From: Acetobacter ascendens
GTDB lineage: Bacteria; Pseudomonadota; Alphaproteobacteria; Acetobacterales; Acetobacteraceae
Assembly (NCBI RefSeq): GCF_001766235.1
Contig: NZ_CP015166.1
Span: 1-46,811, forward strand
Direction: 5' to 3'
Length of the DNA stretch: 46,811 nucleotides
Shown here one piece after another: positions 16,741 to 26,665 of this stretch (positions are counted from its first letter, which is position 1; the number at the start of each line of letters is the position of its first letter). The notes below the pieces were generated by a model that was not told the DNA's origin, did not search any database, and saw only the letters and a list, made by a program, of their open reading frames with translations. The translations under genes and the position numbers were made by a program.

Positions 16741-17478
16741 ATGGGCGACAAGGACCACCGCATTCTGACCTATGGGGATGAGCATATCCGGGTGGAACTG
16801 CTGCCCCGTGCTCGTCCTGGCACGACATTGCGCATCAAGGTGCATCCCGACCTGACTGTGCAGGTGGTTGTTCCCGAAGGCACCCCCGATGTCGATCTGG
16901 AACGGGCGTTAAAACAGAAGACCCGCTGGATCTGGCAGAAACTGCGGGACTTCCGGGCGGTGCAGGAACATGCCACGCCACGCATGTATGTCAGTGGGGA
17001 AAGCCATTTCTATCTGGGGCGGCGGCATCTGTTGAAAGTGCATCATCAGCCTGATGCGCCAGAGACCGTGCGGATGTTGCGCGGACGGCTGGAGGTCTCC
17101 GTGCAGGAACGCAATACCTTACGGATTCAGAAGCTGCTGGAACTCTGGTATTTCGCGAGGGCGCAGGAGGTGTTTCAAAACCGCCTGTCTGCCCTTCTCC
17201 CCACAACACTGTGGGTGACAGCGCCCCCAACCCTGAAACTTCAGGTGATGCAGACCCAGTGGGGCAACTGCTCACCGGGGGGCACCATCACACTGAACCC
17301 GCATCTGGTGAAAGCTCCGCGTGACTGCATTGATTACGTGATCCTGCATGAGCTGTGCCATCTGAAGGAGCACAATCATGGCCCGGCATTCTGGGGACTT
17401 CTGGAACGCGTCATGCCGGACTGGGAGCGCCATAAGGCCCGGCTGGATGGGATGGCGGAAATGATGCTGCAAAAATAG
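16741..17478 (+). CDS. YgjP-like (DUF45) zinc metallopeptidase
   Basis: A 245-residue protein with the zinc motif HELCHLKEHNHGPAFW starting at residue 203 (HExxH, with the second-shell HNHGPAFW typical of the YgjP/SprT-like group). QWGNCSPGGTITLNPHLVKA lies just upstream. The start follows the hsdR stop by 2 bases, so it is part of the type I operon. Such genes are often found at the end of type I systems. Their role there is not established; processing or turnover of the restriction complex is a reasonable guess. The catalytic residues are intact. Confidence 0.88.
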   Translation: MGDKDHRILTYGDEHIRVELLPRARPGTTLRIKVHPDLTVQVVVPEGTPDVDLERALKQKTRWIWQKLRDFRAVQEHATPRMYVSGESHFYLGRRHLLKVHHQPDAPETVRMLRGRLEVSVQERNTLRIQKLLELWYFARAQEVFQNRLSALLPTTLWVTAPPTLKLQVMQTQWGNCSPGGTITLNPHLVKAPRDCIDYVILHELCHLKEHNHGPAFWGLLERVMPDWERHKARLDGMAEMMLQK

Positions 17479-17801
17479 CGCTCTTTGACCGCAATGGGGG
17501 GAACGGAATGTCGGTTATCGGTGAGGAGTGATCGAAAGCTGCCATTCGCGGTGCTCACTTTTATGACGACTAACGACCAGAGCCAGTCGTTCATGACAGC
17601 TGCCATGAACGTCTGCTTCTGATAGAAGCTGCCAATGGGATGCCCAAAGTGGCCAGTCAGCTTTGCACCCCAATGTCGGTCATTCAGCTGTTGCTTGGTA
17701 GATCCCGAAACCCGCCGTTCGCCTCACAGTCATGCAGTTGGACCTGCCTGTGCTAAAGCAGTTTTAACCGCGACAGCTACCCGCCGCGTGGTCAAGCGCG
17801 A
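17479..17801. other. Intergenic gap between convergent defence genes
   Basis: No gene is seen. Two ATGTCGGT-containing stretches (near 17508 and 17673) and repeated AGCTGCCA words suggest decayed repeats. As genes converge here, terminators are expected, but I cannot point to a convincing hairpin. Confidence 0.4.
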
Positions 17802-20800
17802 TTACATCTCGACATCGGCATCTTCCTCGTCATCCGCCAAGCCGTCGGCATCCTCGCCGAGCAGGATCGCGCGCTGTCGTCGCGAAGGCTTGTCGAAGGT
17901 CTCGAACCGGGAAAGCGCCTGAAGCGCGCCGCCGTCTGAATGGAACAACCGGGTGAAGGCGCGGCGGCCGCCAAAACCATCGCTGTGCAGTTCGCCGAAT
18001 ACGCTTTTCTCGCCCGCCACCGCCCATATCGCGACCAGCTCCTCGCGCGCGAGCAAGTCGAGGAATGCGGCTCGGTCGACTAGGGCCGCGTTTCGTCCGA
18101 CGCGGTGCACAGACGGATCCATGAACACCACTTCGCCTTCCGTATTGCAGTACTCGATCGACTGGCCGTCGGAAAGGCGCAGGCCAAGCGCGTCCATCAG
18201 CCAGCCCGCGGGCAGGTTGAGGGTGATGTTCTGTGTGATCGAATAGTCGTAGCCGGTGCTCTCTGCAGTATATTCGGCGGTGGGCGGCCGCACGGCCAAG
18301 GCAGGCGCCTGCCAGTCGCTGCCATTGGGCCGCCACTCGATCCAGCCATGGTCGCTTCGGTCGGACCACGCCCAGGGATGCTCGCCCAGATGCAGATGAT
18401 AGCCTTCGGCACCCCCAACCGGCATGTCGTGATGCCCGGTCATGTGGACGCCATCGAGGCGGGCGAGCAGCTGCCCGAGGTCGGCGGCGCGGACAATCGT
18501 GCAGCCGATCCTGCGCCAGGATTCCGAGCGAACCTGGTCGCGATCCTCCTCCCATAGCTCGAACCCGGTGAGCACGAGCCATTGACGGCCGTCCTGGTCG
18601 ACGACCTCGACGTTTTCCGCGCCGTCGAGCATCGCCGCGCTGGAATTGAGCCAGGCCAGCGCTTCGCCGGGCGTGGCGGCGTCGATGGTCGGAGCATAAG
18701 GCGCCCAGAAGCTTGCCTCGCGCGGCCGGCGCCAGCCATCGTCTTCGGTGCGCTCGCGCAGCATCGACGGGTCGATGTCGCGCAACCGGCTGGGTCCATC
18801 CTCCTCCTCGCCGGGCAGCACCGCGAGATTGTCTTCCATCCGCGCCGCGAGTTCATAGATCGCGAGCCATTGGTACTTCTTGCCGATCCGCTCGACCTCA
18901 TGGCTGTTGCGGCCGGTGTCGATGCGCCGGTCGAATTCCTGGTGCAGCGCCTCGGACCAGCCGAGGTCGTGCGCGCGCCACGTCACCCAGCGGCGCGCCC
19001 AGGCCAGGTTGAACTCGGCCGGCCCGCGCGCCGCGAAGCCCTGGTACATGCCTTCGTCGCGCCAGCTCTCGGCGCGCGCGCGCCAGTCCTCAAACCGTTC
19101 GGGACCGATGGCGTCGCGAAAGGCGCGCTTCGCGGCGCGGAGGTCGTCGCGCCGGTCCGCATGGACCGGCCCGTTCCGCTCCTCCTTGATTGCAGCGACC
19201 GCGGCCTGGAGCGTGTCGTAGGCGGCAAGCTCCGCCTCGCTCGCGCCGGCAGTGAACTCGGCGAGCCACTGGTCCCTCAAATCCTTCGCAGTGGGCAGCG
19301 GGTCGGTGCCGCGTGGTGCGGGGCTGAAGCGGCGAGCGACCGGATCGAGGATATAGCGCGCGAAGTCACCGTCCTTGAGCGAAGCGACGATCGTGTCGCG
19401 ATGGCCCTCGCCATCCTCGCCATAAGCGACCTTAAACGCCTCCATCTGCTCCTCGGAGATTTTCTCGATCGGCCAGGCGCTCGAGAAGGGCGGGCTGGTC
19501 GACGCCAAGTCGAATCCCGCCGGCAGCGCGCTCTGTGCCGCGGCATAGCCGATCAGGCCCGAGGCATAGTCGCGGAGCAGCTTGTTGGCGGGCGGACTGC
19601 CGCCGGCGAACAGGTCAGCGTGTAACATCCCGGCGACGGCGCGCAGCTCCTCCATGCTCCAGCGCCCCTGCATCGCCGCGCCGAACAGCGCGGCGGCGAG
19701 CCGCTCGACGACGTAGAGGTCGTCGAGCCCGGCGAAGGCCCGCCAAACCTGCGTCGCCAGCGCGGCGCGGTCGGCGAACAGCACGACCAGCGCCTTAGTC
19801 GCCTTGTCGCGCAACGCCCGGCGCGTCGCAGTGAGGAACCAGGCGAGCTGCGTCGCGGCGAGCTCCGCACGTTCGGTGGCGATACCGTCAGGGTCGGCCG
19901 CGCGGACCCAGTCGATCAGATGGAACGCCGCATCGGGCGATTGGGCGAGGTGGATCGTCCAGCGCGCATCGCGTCCGCCCATCGACAGCGCGCGAAGCTC
20001 GGCGTCGAGATGCCGCACATTGTTGGGGTGGCCGGGCTCGGTGGCGAGGGCGATCAGCGTATCATAGCGCAGGGTATCACCGCCGACTGCATCGACCAAT
20101 TCCCAGGTCCGCGCGGTGAGCGCGTCGAGCCGGCGCGCCTGGAGGCTCTGCACGAACGCATGGTCGGGCACAGATGCGTCCGGCAGGCCGGGGAGGTCGG
20201 GCAGCTCGACCCCGAAACCCTCGGGCAACTGTACTGCCAGCGCTTCGAGCAGGCCGGACACGATCCAGCTGTCGTCGTCGTCGAGCGCTGCGCGCAAGGG
20301 CGTTCCGGCCGCGCAGAGGCCGGCCGCGCCACTCCCACTGCTACGCGCGAGAAGGTCGGCCGCGACTGCATGGTCGCCCATCCGCTCGAAGGTGAACCGC
20401 ACCGCCTGAACGGTCCCGCCCGCGGCGGTGAACATCGGATCGACCGCGAGCATCCCTTCATTCTCGAGCTGGAAGAGCAGATCCTCATGGGCCGACCGGC
20501 CCGGATGGACCGCGCGGACGATCGCCTCGGCGCGGTCGAGCGGGATGTCGGCGCGGCCGGTGTCGGCCATCTCGCGCGACAGCCCGGCGAGCGCCTGCGC
20601 GGCCGGACTGCGGCCGGGCGGAACCTTCAGTTGGCGTTGCACGCGGCGCGCCACCGCGTCGGTATAGGCGCGGAAGATGTCGGTGACGCCGCCGAGCCCG
20701 CGTGCCAGCAGCGTCTCGCCCTCGAAGTCGAGCGCGTCGCAATACAGTCGCAGGAACAAGGGGGTGCGGAACTCGGCAACTTGGAGCGGCGTCTCGGGCA

Positions 20801-22247
20801 AGGTCATCCCGTGCTGCCGCAGATAGGCGCGCACCTCCCCGACCGAAAAGCCGCGGTGCTCGATCTGCGGTAGTTTCGCGGCGTCGAGCGTGTCGGGAAT
20901 CACCAGCTCGAGATAGGTGGTGCGGCATGACAGGACGACGGTGATCCAGGGAAATTGCTCGATGTCGTGAAGCAGGCCCGCCAGCCGCTCGGGCCAGATC
21001 GCCTGTCCGTTCTTCTCGTTGAGCGCGTCGATTGCGATCAGGGTGCGCACCCCGGCCGCTTCGCCCGCGGCATTGAGCGCGCCGAGGAACTGGCTGACTT
21101 CGAGATGGCGGGGAAGGTCGAGCCCTTTGAGGATCTGGCTCCAGGGCTCGTCGTCGGCGAGGGTGCCGCCTAGGATCATCAATGCCGGGCGGCCCGCCGC
21201 CAGCTGGTGCGCGCAGGCGTCGGCGAGGAGGTGCGACTTGCCGCTGCCGGCGGCGCCGTGGATGAGCAGCGACCGCCGGTTGAGCAATGCCCAATGCGGC
21301 ATGCGAAGCTCAGCCAGGATGCCGCGAAGCCGCGCCGCCAGGTCCGAAATCGCCCCCATCGCCGTGCTCGGATCGCGCTCGCCATTGGCGGCACCCAGCT
21401 CGCCATGCAGCGCGAAGGCCCCATTGGCGGCGGCGCGCACCGCCTCGCAAAGCGAAGCGGCCGGCACAATGCGGGACTGGGCGGCGGCATGGAGCGCCGC
21501 GACGGCGGTGTCGCAGGCGTCCGCAACCGGCGTCCCGACAATCGGGAACGCTTCGTCCGCAGCGCGACGAACCGCATCGCCGAGCTCGCCCAGCTCGACA
21601 AAGAAGGCGGGATCGCCGGTGACGGCGCGGATCGCGCGGCCGATCGGGAGATCGATATGGCCTTCGGGATCGTAACGCTCGCCGAGCCCGGTCCTGGCGC
21701 GCGCGAACTTCCCCTCGAACCAGTCAGTTGTGAAGAGCTTCCGATCAAACCAGAAGGCGATGCGGCCCGCGGCGCGCGGATTGCTGCTGGTCAGCCGCTT
21801 CCGCAGGGCGTGTGCGTCCCAGCGCTCAATCTCGATCGCTCGGCCGGTTTTGCCGGCCTGCTTGATCCGCTCTGCGCGCCAGGCGTCCCATTTTTCGAGC
21901 GCGGTGGTCGTGCTGTCCTTGCGGGCGTCGGCAAGGTCGAAGGGGAAGCAGGCGATGAACTTGCGCATCTTGGGATGCTTGACTAGCGCGGTGTCGAGCG
22001 ACTTGCCGAGCGAGCGCAGCATCGAGTCGATGTCCCAGTAGAACTTGACCTGCCAGCCGATCTCCGAGCCGTCGGCGAGCGTCTCGAAACATTCGACGCC
22101 GGCATCGCCCCCGCGTCCCTTGCGGTCGAACCTCACCCGGTCGAGCGACGCCTCGTCCGCAGCGAGCTGGCAGCATAGCTCCTCGAAGGCGTCGGCTTGG
22201 TTGCCGTGTCGTCGGATCTCACTAAAATCAATATCGGGCAGGGACAT
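17802..22247 (-). CDS. Nuclease-STAND ATPase, Avs-like candidate antiphage sensor
   Basis: A single 1,481-residue protein. Residues 1-170 look like a PD-(D/E)xK nuclease: GGDAGVE at 46-52 and QVKFYW at 66-71. Residues about 320-560 form a NACHT/STAND-type ATPase with Walker A GAAGSGKS at 331-338, Walker B LIAIDALNE at 403-411 and a sensor-like VVLSCRTTYLELV. The remaining 900 residues are helical and then mixed, with no motif I recognise. N-terminal effector, central STAND ATPase and long C-terminal sensor is the plan of Avs antiphage proteins. It is convergent with the type I operon, monocistronic, and very GC-rich compared with its surroundings. The name of the subfamily cannot be settled from sequence reading alone. 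Confidence 0.72.
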   Translation of the reverse strand: MSLPDIDFSEIRRHGNQADAFEELCCQLAADEASLDRVRFDRKGRGGDAGVECFETLADGSEIGWQVKFYWDIDSMLRSLGKSLDTALVKHPKMRKFIACFPFDLADARKDSTTTALEKWDAWRAERIKQAGKTGRAIEIERWDAHALRKRLTSSNPRAAGRIAFWFDRKLFTTDWFEGKFARARTGLGERYDPEGHIDLPIGRAIRAVTGDPAFFVELGELGDAVRRAADEAFPIVGTPVADACDTAVAALHAAAQSRIVPAASLCEAVRAAANGAFALHGELGAANGERDPSTAMGAISDLAARLRGILAELRMPHWALLNRRSLLIHGAAGSGKSHLLADACAHQLAAGRPALMILGGTLADDEPWSQILKGLDLPRHLEVSQFLGALNAAGEAAGVRTLIAIDALNEKNGQAIWPERLAGLLHDIEQFPWITVVLSCRTTYLELVIPDTLDAAKLPQIEHRGFSVGEVRAYLRQHGMTLPETPLQVAEFRTPLFLRLYCDALDFEGETLLARGLGGVTDIFRAYTDAVARRVQRQLKVPPGRSPAAQALAGLSREMADTGRADIPLDRAEAIVRAVHPGRSAHEDLLFQLENEGMLAVDPMFTAAGGTVQAVRFTFERMGDHAVAADLLARSSGSGAAGLCAAGTPLRAALDDDDSWIVSGLLEALAVQLPEGFGVELPDLPGLPDASVPDHAFVQSLQARRLDALTARTWELVDAVGGDTLRYDTLIALATEPGHPNNVRHLDAELRALSMGGRDARWTIHLAQSPDAAFHLIDWVRAADPDGIATERAELAATQLAWFLTATRRALRDKATKALVVLFADRAALATQVWRAFAGLDDLYVVERLAAALFGAAMQGRWSMEELRAVAGMLHADLFAGGSPPANKLLRDYASGLIGYAAAQSALPAGFDLASTSPPFSSAWPIEKISEEQMEAFKVAYGEDGEGHRDTIVASLKDGDFARYILDPVARRFSPAPRGTDPLPTAKDLRDQWLAEFTAGASEAELAAYDTLQAAVAAIKEERNGPVHADRRDDLRAAKRAFRDAIGPERFEDWRARAESWRDEGMYQGFAARGPAEFNLAWARRWVTWRAHDLGWSEALHQEFDRRIDTGRNSHEVERIGKKYQWLAIYELAARMEDNLAVLPGEEEDGPSRLRDIDPSMLRERTEDDGWRRPREASFWAPYAPTIDAATPGEALAWLNSSAAMLDGAENVEVVDQDGRQWLVLTGFELWEEDRDQVRSESWRRIGCTIVRAADLGQLLARLDGVHMTGHHDMPVGGAEGYHLHLGEHPWAWSDRSDHGWIEWRPNGSDWQAPALAVRPPTAEYTAESTGYDYSITQNITLNLPAGWLMDALGLRLSDGQSIEYCNTEGEVVFMDPSVHRVGRNAALVDRAAFLDLLAREELVAIWAVAGEKSVFGELHSDGFGGRRAFTRLFHSDGGALQALSRFETFDKPSRRQRAILLGEDADGLADDEEDADVEM

Positions 22248-22486
22248 CTCGACTCCTCGGCAAGCCTTACCATCTAAGTATACAACGACCTACCATAAAG
22301 GTGCCGAGCACCAGGCATTAGGTCGCCTCCGAGAGCGGGGCTCTGCTGCCGAAATTACATTTTACTGTCTGCTTATGGCGGCGTCAGCCGCCAAAGCGGC
22401 CTTGCTGGTAAGCCCCAGATACAGACACTGTGCGTCGCCCGTCCTGCGAGCGCTCAGTGGGGTCGTTTGCGGGAGGGGGCGAAATC

Positions 22487-25378
22487 CTACGCTAAGGATT
22501 TAGGCCAGCGATATTCGCCGGTGAGGTTGATGTGTTCCCATCCCAGCGGTGAGACATGGGCGAGGAGATCAGGCGGGATGATGATGCCGTCCACGGCGCG
22601 TCTGTCCACGACCTCCCCGAGTTTCATGGTGTTCCAGAAGATGATGATGGCGGCGAGCAGGTTCATGCCGGCAATACGATAGTGCTGCCCTTCGCCTGAG
22701 CGGTCGCGTATCTCACCTCGACGATGGAAGCTGATGGCGCGCTTGAGGGCATGATGGGCCTCGCCTTTGTTGAGACCGATCTGAGCCTGGCGCTGGAGAC
22801 CGGCGTCGAGAATCCAGTCGATCATGAACAGGGTGCGCTCGATGCGACCGATCTCCCGCAATGCGAGGGCCAGCTCATTCTGGCGCGGGTAGGAAGCGAG
22901 CTTGCGAAGAATCTGGCTGGGGGCGACGATGCCCGCTGCGATCGTTGCCGTGACGCGCAGGATGTCGGGCCAGTTGCGCTCGATGAGCGGTTCATTGATT
23001 TTGCCGCCAACCAGCGCTCGCACATTGGCGGGCGTCGCGTTGGGCGTGAAGGCATAGAGTCTTTTCTGAGAGAGATCTCGGATACGCGGTGCGAACCTGT
23101 AGCCGAGCAAGGAGCTGGCGGCGAACACATGATCGGTAAAGCCACCCGTGTCGGCAAAATGCTGGCGGACGCGGCGGCCTGCGTCATTCATGAGCAGCCC
23201 ATCGAGTATATAAGGTGCCTCGCTGACCGTTGCCGGGATGACCTGGGTAGCGAAGGGTGCATATTGATCGGACACATGGCTGTATCCCTTGAGGCCTGGG
23301 ACGTTGCCATATTTCGCGTTGATCAGATTCATCGCTTCGCCCTGCTCGGTAGCAAGGAAGAACTGCCCGTCGCTGGATGCGGATTTCCCTTGTCCCCAGA
23401 AGGCGGACATAGGCAGAGCGGCATGGGCTTCCACGATCATGGCGAGCGCCCGATCATAGGCGCTGCCTTCGACATGCCAGCGTGCGATCCGCAGCAATTC
23501 CCAGAAGCTGTGCGTATTGGTCGCCGCTGCCATCTTGCGTAGACCAAGATTGACGCCTTCCGCCAACAACACGTTCATCAGGCCGATCTGGTCGCGGCAA
23601 GGCACGCCAGTGCGCAGATGCGTGAAAGCCTCGGAGAATCCGGTTCGCTCATCGACTTCCAGCAACAAATCGGTGATCCTCGTGGACGGGAGCTGTTGAT
23701 AGAGATCGAGTACGAGATCCTCAGTGCCTTCGGGTGTGTCAGCCTTCAGCTTGTCGATGTGCAGCTTGCCGTTCTCGATGATGCCGCCTGGGATCGTACC
23801 GGTTCGCGCCGCGCGGCCAAGCGCCTTCAGTTGTGTATCCAGTCGAGCCCTGCGCTCGGCAAGCCATTCGCCGGGTTGCAGCGGCACAGCGAACCGCGCG
23901 GTCTGCTCTATCGCCTGTGGCGGGACCAGGATCTGCTTGAGGTCGCCATAGCGGCGCGATTTTGCCAGCCATATGTCGCCGGACCGGAAAGCGTCGCGGA
24001 TATGGAACAGCACCGCGATTTCCCAAAGTCGGTAGTCGCCGGCGGGCGCAGCGCGAAGATGGCGATGCCATTTGGAGTTGGGACGTAGAAAATCCATAGG
24101 AGGATCGGATTTGATCCCGCTCTGTAGCAGCGCGATAGCCGTCAGAAGAGGCTTGGCAATCGGCGCCGCCTGCATGTCGAGCAGGCGCAGCATCCTGGGC
24201 GCATAGAGGCGGAAGCGATGATAGCCGTCCAGCACACGGCTGAGCGGGTCGGCAGCGAGCACATTGGTCAACGCAGAGGCCGTGGCGACAAGGGTTCTGA
24301 ACCGTTCCCAGCCTGGACCGGTGGTGATTATCCCGTCCAGGGATGCGCCATCGTCCTGCGCTCCAAGCAAAGCACCACCGATTTCAGCAAAAGACTTCAG
24401 CGTGTCCCGAACGGCCGCCTTTTCGTCGGCGATCTTGGTGCTGCAAAGGCGTTCGGATACCCGATAGAGACGGCCTACGATGCGATCGTGGGTCTCCACG
24501 ATGACATCAGCCAGAGATGACCGCCATTCCATGGTGCAGACAGCGAGGATTGCAAGCCGCCTGCCTTCGGGCAGATCGCGCATGCCGTCGGCGTAATAGC
24601 GCTCGCCCTGCCGGCGAAGGCGGGTCACACGATGCGCGGGAACGCCGTCCAGCAAATCTGCCGGAAGATCGAACTTGTGGAGATATTCCAGTCGATCCAT
24701 CAGCCGATTGGCCGCCGCCGAATTTGCGCCAACTTCGAACTGTCGCAGCCATACGAAGCGGGTGATGCGACCATCCACCGTATTCTCTAACAGATGAGCC
24801 AAATTCTCGCTCAGGGCTGGTGTTATGCGATGGGCGATACGATCTTCGATCCTGCGTTCGGCCTTGACCAGTGCATCGGCACAAAGGCGCTCAATCGTTG
24901 AGAAACCGGGAAGGATTGTGCGGGTGCGGCGACACTCTGCAACGAAGCGACGGGCAAGATCCTCATTCGATGTCGCCGCCTCGGCTTCCCGAGCGATCCA
25001 ATCGCGCAAATCCCGTGCGCCCCGCCCCGAAAAGGAGCGATAGCCGTAGATCCGGCGTAGGTCCGCCAGATGCTCATGCCGGGTCTCCTCGCGCGCGGCA
25101 TAGAGGAGTAGATCGTCACGGCTCAGCCCGAGCTGGGCCGCGATGAAATCCGATACCTGTGCCGGGATCAGCTCGCCAGGGGTGAGTACCCGGCCCGGGT
25201 AGCGCAGGACGCACAGTTGCAGCGCGAAGCCGAAACGGTTGTGGGCGCGCCGGCGCTGGCGGATATGCCCGAGATCCTCATCGCTAAGGGTATAGTGCCG
25301 CAGCAGATCACCTTGATCGACCGGTAAGTGAAACAGCGCCTCGCGCTGTCGATCGGTCAGGGTCACGCGACGCGGCAT
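22487..25378 (-). CDS. tnpA: Tn3-family transposase of the second transposon
   Basis: At 963 residues this is full length. It starts MPRRVTLTDRQREALFHLPV, followed by the N-terminal RRRAHNRFGFALQLCVLRYP block. The C-terminal catalytic region has SASSDGQFFLATEQG, FADTGGFTDHVFAASSLLGY and IGRIERTLFMIDWI. The end signature YRIAGMNLLAAIIIFWNT and LGWEHINLTGEYRW is intact. The stop codon lies within the 38-bp left end. It is only distantly similar to the transposase at 1350-4325, so the two Tn3 elements are unrelated arrivals. Confidence 0.96.
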   Translation of the reverse strand: MPRRVTLTDRQREALFHLPVDQGDLLRHYTLSDEDLGHIRQRRRAHNRFGFALQLCVLRYPGRVLTPGELIPAQVSDFIAAQLGLSRDDLLLYAAREETRHEHLADLRRIYGYRSFSGRGARDLRDWIAREAEAATSNEDLARRFVAECRRTRTILPGFSTIERLCADALVKAERRIEDRIAHRITPALSENLAHLLENTVDGRITRFVWLRQFEVGANSAAANRLMDRLEYLHKFDLPADLLDGVPAHRVTRLRRQGERYYADGMRDLPEGRRLAILAVCTMEWRSSLADVIVETHDRIVGRLYRVSERLCSTKIADEKAAVRDTLKSFAEIGGALLGAQDDGASLDGIITTGPGWERFRTLVATASALTNVLAADPLSRVLDGYHRFRLYAPRMLRLLDMQAAPIAKPLLTAIALLQSGIKSDPPMDFLRPNSKWHRHLRAAPAGDYRLWEIAVLFHIRDAFRSGDIWLAKSRRYGDLKQILVPPQAIEQTARFAVPLQPGEWLAERRARLDTQLKALGRAARTGTIPGGIIENGKLHIDKLKADTPEGTEDLVLDLYQQLPSTRITDLLLEVDERTGFSEAFTHLRTGVPCRDQIGLMNVLLAEGVNLGLRKMAAATNTHSFWELLRIARWHVEGSAYDRALAMIVEAHAALPMSAFWGQGKSASSDGQFFLATEQGEAMNLINAKYGNVPGLKGYSHVSDQYAPFATQVIPATVSEAPYILDGLLMNDAGRRVRQHFADTGGFTDHVFAASSLLGYRFAPRIRDLSQKRLYAFTPNATPANVRALVGGKINEPLIERNWPDILRVTATIAAGIVAPSQILRKLASYPRQNELALALREIGRIERTLFMIDWILDAGLQRQAQIGLNKGEAHHALKRAISFHRRGEIRDRSGEGQHYRIAGMNLLAAIIIFWNTMKLGEVVDRRAVDGIIIPPDLLAHVSPLGWEHINLTGEYRWPKSLA

Positions 25379-25503
25379 ACATGCTCCTTATTCTTTCCAA
25401 GGTAAGGTTTGAGATAGTTTGATTGCGATGCTGGTTAAGATACACAATAGTGCAAGCTTATGTGCTCATGTTCGTCACCGCTTCAAACCAACGTTTAAGA
25501 AAC

Positions 25504-26118
25504 ATGCTGATCGGATATGCCCGCGTCTCCAAAGCCGATGGTTCCCAATCCCTCGACCTCCAGCACGACGCCCTGCGTGCCGCCGGTATCGAGCCAGGTA
25601 ATATTTATGATGATCGTGCATCCGGTAGCCGCGATGATCGGCCCGGCTTAGCTGCATGCCTCAAATCCTTGCGCGACGGCGATGTGCTGGTGGTCTGGAA
25701 ACTCGATCGCCTCGGGCGCTCGCTCGCCCACCTGGTCAACACCGTGAAGGATCTGTCAGACCGCAGGATCGGCCTGCGTGTGCTGACCGGAAAAGGCGCT
25801 CAGATCGACACCACGACCGCATCCGGCCGCATGGTGTTCGGTATCTTTGCCACTCTGGCCGAGTTCGAGCGGGATCTGATCCGCGAGCGCACCATGGCTG
25901 GCCTTGCCGCAGCCAGAGCGCGCGGACGAAAGGGAGGGCGAAAATTCGCCCTGACCAAAGCACAGGTGCGTCTCGCCCAGGCCGCCATGGCGCAGCGCGA
26001 CACGTCTGTTTCCGATCTGTGCAAGGAACTCGGGATCGAGCGCGTCACTCTATACAGATATGTCGGACCGAAGGGCGAGCTCAGGGATTATGGGAAGCGC
26101 GTTCTCAGCTTAGCGTAG
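25504..26118 (+). CDS. tnpR: Serine resolvase of the second Tn3 transposon
   Basis: A 204-residue serine recombinase. I chose the ATG at 25504 because MLIGYARVSKADGSQSLDLQ is the conserved N-terminus; earlier in-frame ATGs add a non-conserved tail. Nucleophile Ser9, the WKLDRLGRSLAHLV block, E-helix LAEFERDLIRERTMAGLAAA and a C-terminal helix-turn-helix are all present. The last 12 bases lie inside the right transposon end. The segment 25627-26146 is repeated base for base, inverted, at 33822-34341. Confidence 0.93.
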   Translation: MLIGYARVSKADGSQSLDLQHDALRAAGIEPGNIYDDRASGSRDDRPGLAACLKSLRDGDVLVVWKLDRLGRSLAHLVNTVKDLSDRRIGLRVLTGKGAQIDTTTASGRMVFGIFATLAEFERDLIRERTMAGLAAARARGRKGGRKFALTKAQVRLAQAAMAQRDTSVSDLCKELGIERVTLYRYVGPKGELRDYGKRVLSLA

Positions 26119-26146
26119 GATTTCGCCCCCTCCCGCAAACGACCCC

Positions 26147-26665
26147 TTCCTTACGCGAACCCATGAGACCTACCGTCCCGCGTATGGTCGCAATGAGATC
26201 ACGCAACCCCGGCAATGTGTTTTCATCGGCACCACAAACCGCAGCGAATATCTCAGAGACGCCACAGGGGACAGAAGATTCTGGCCGGTGAAGTGTGGTC
26301 TTGATGTGCAGCCCATTGATATTGAGAGCCTACGCGATCACAGAGACCAGTTATTCGCGGAGGCTTACCACCTTTACCAGCGCGGGGAAAAATGGTGGCC
26401 GGATGCAGCGTTCGAATCTGAACATATCAGGCCAGAGCAAGCAAAACGGTATGACGATCACCCTTGGCTTGGCACACTGGAAACACACTTCAGAACTCAC
26501 CCCGATATGAAGGAAGTTACTGTTTCAGGTCTTCTCAATGTTCCGATTGGCAAGACCGCAGCAGGCCGCGCAGACAAGGCAACCGTAAGGGATTGCTTAC
26601 AGAAACTAGGCTGGGTGCATCGCAGGACAGGCCAGCAAAGTGACCGCTGGGTGCTAGAAAACTGA
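26147..26665 (+). pseudogene. C-terminal part of VapE/D5-like replication helicase (split gene)
   Basis: Starting from the TTCCT at 26147, the frame reads FLTRTHETYRPAYGRNE, then CVFIGTTNRSEYLRDATGDR, RFWPVKC and on to RTGQQSDRWVLEN before TGA at 26663-26665. YRPAYGRNE...FIGTTN...D.TGDRRFWPV is the hallmark of the virulence-associated E/D5-like primase-helicase family. The N-terminal part is at 33073-33821. Joining the two across a single TTCCT gives an uninterrupted protein (LKAFL-TRTHETYRP) of about 420 residues. Here it has no start or Walker A and is inactive. Confidence 0.88.

Larger units (their letters stand above)
22459..26146. mobile_element. Second Tn3-family transposon, 3,688 bp, complete
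   Basis: Identical 38-bp ends beginning GGGGTCGTTTGCGGGAGG lie at 22459-22496 and, reversed, at 26109-26146. It holds tnpA and tnpR in divergent orientation. The outside bases differ (TCAGT on the left, TTCCT on the right), so it lacks its own target duplication. TTCCT instead pairs with 33817-33821 next to a truncated inverted copy of the same element. See the finding on the split helicase gene. Confidence 0.93.

Noticed and set aside
18582..21986. Several long plus-strand frames opposite the Avs-like gene
   Set aside because: They mirror a very GC-rich gene, are rich in Arg/Ala/Pro, overlap each other and have no start signals or motifs.
22724..23542. 272-codon plus-strand frame inside the second tnpA
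   Set aside because: Antisense shadow of a conserved transposase region with no independent coding signs.
22459..26146. Simple single insertion of the second Tn3 element at this site
   Set aside because: The five bases on each side differ (TCAGT and TTCCT), while TTCCT pairs with a site 7.7 kb away next to an inverted truncated copy.
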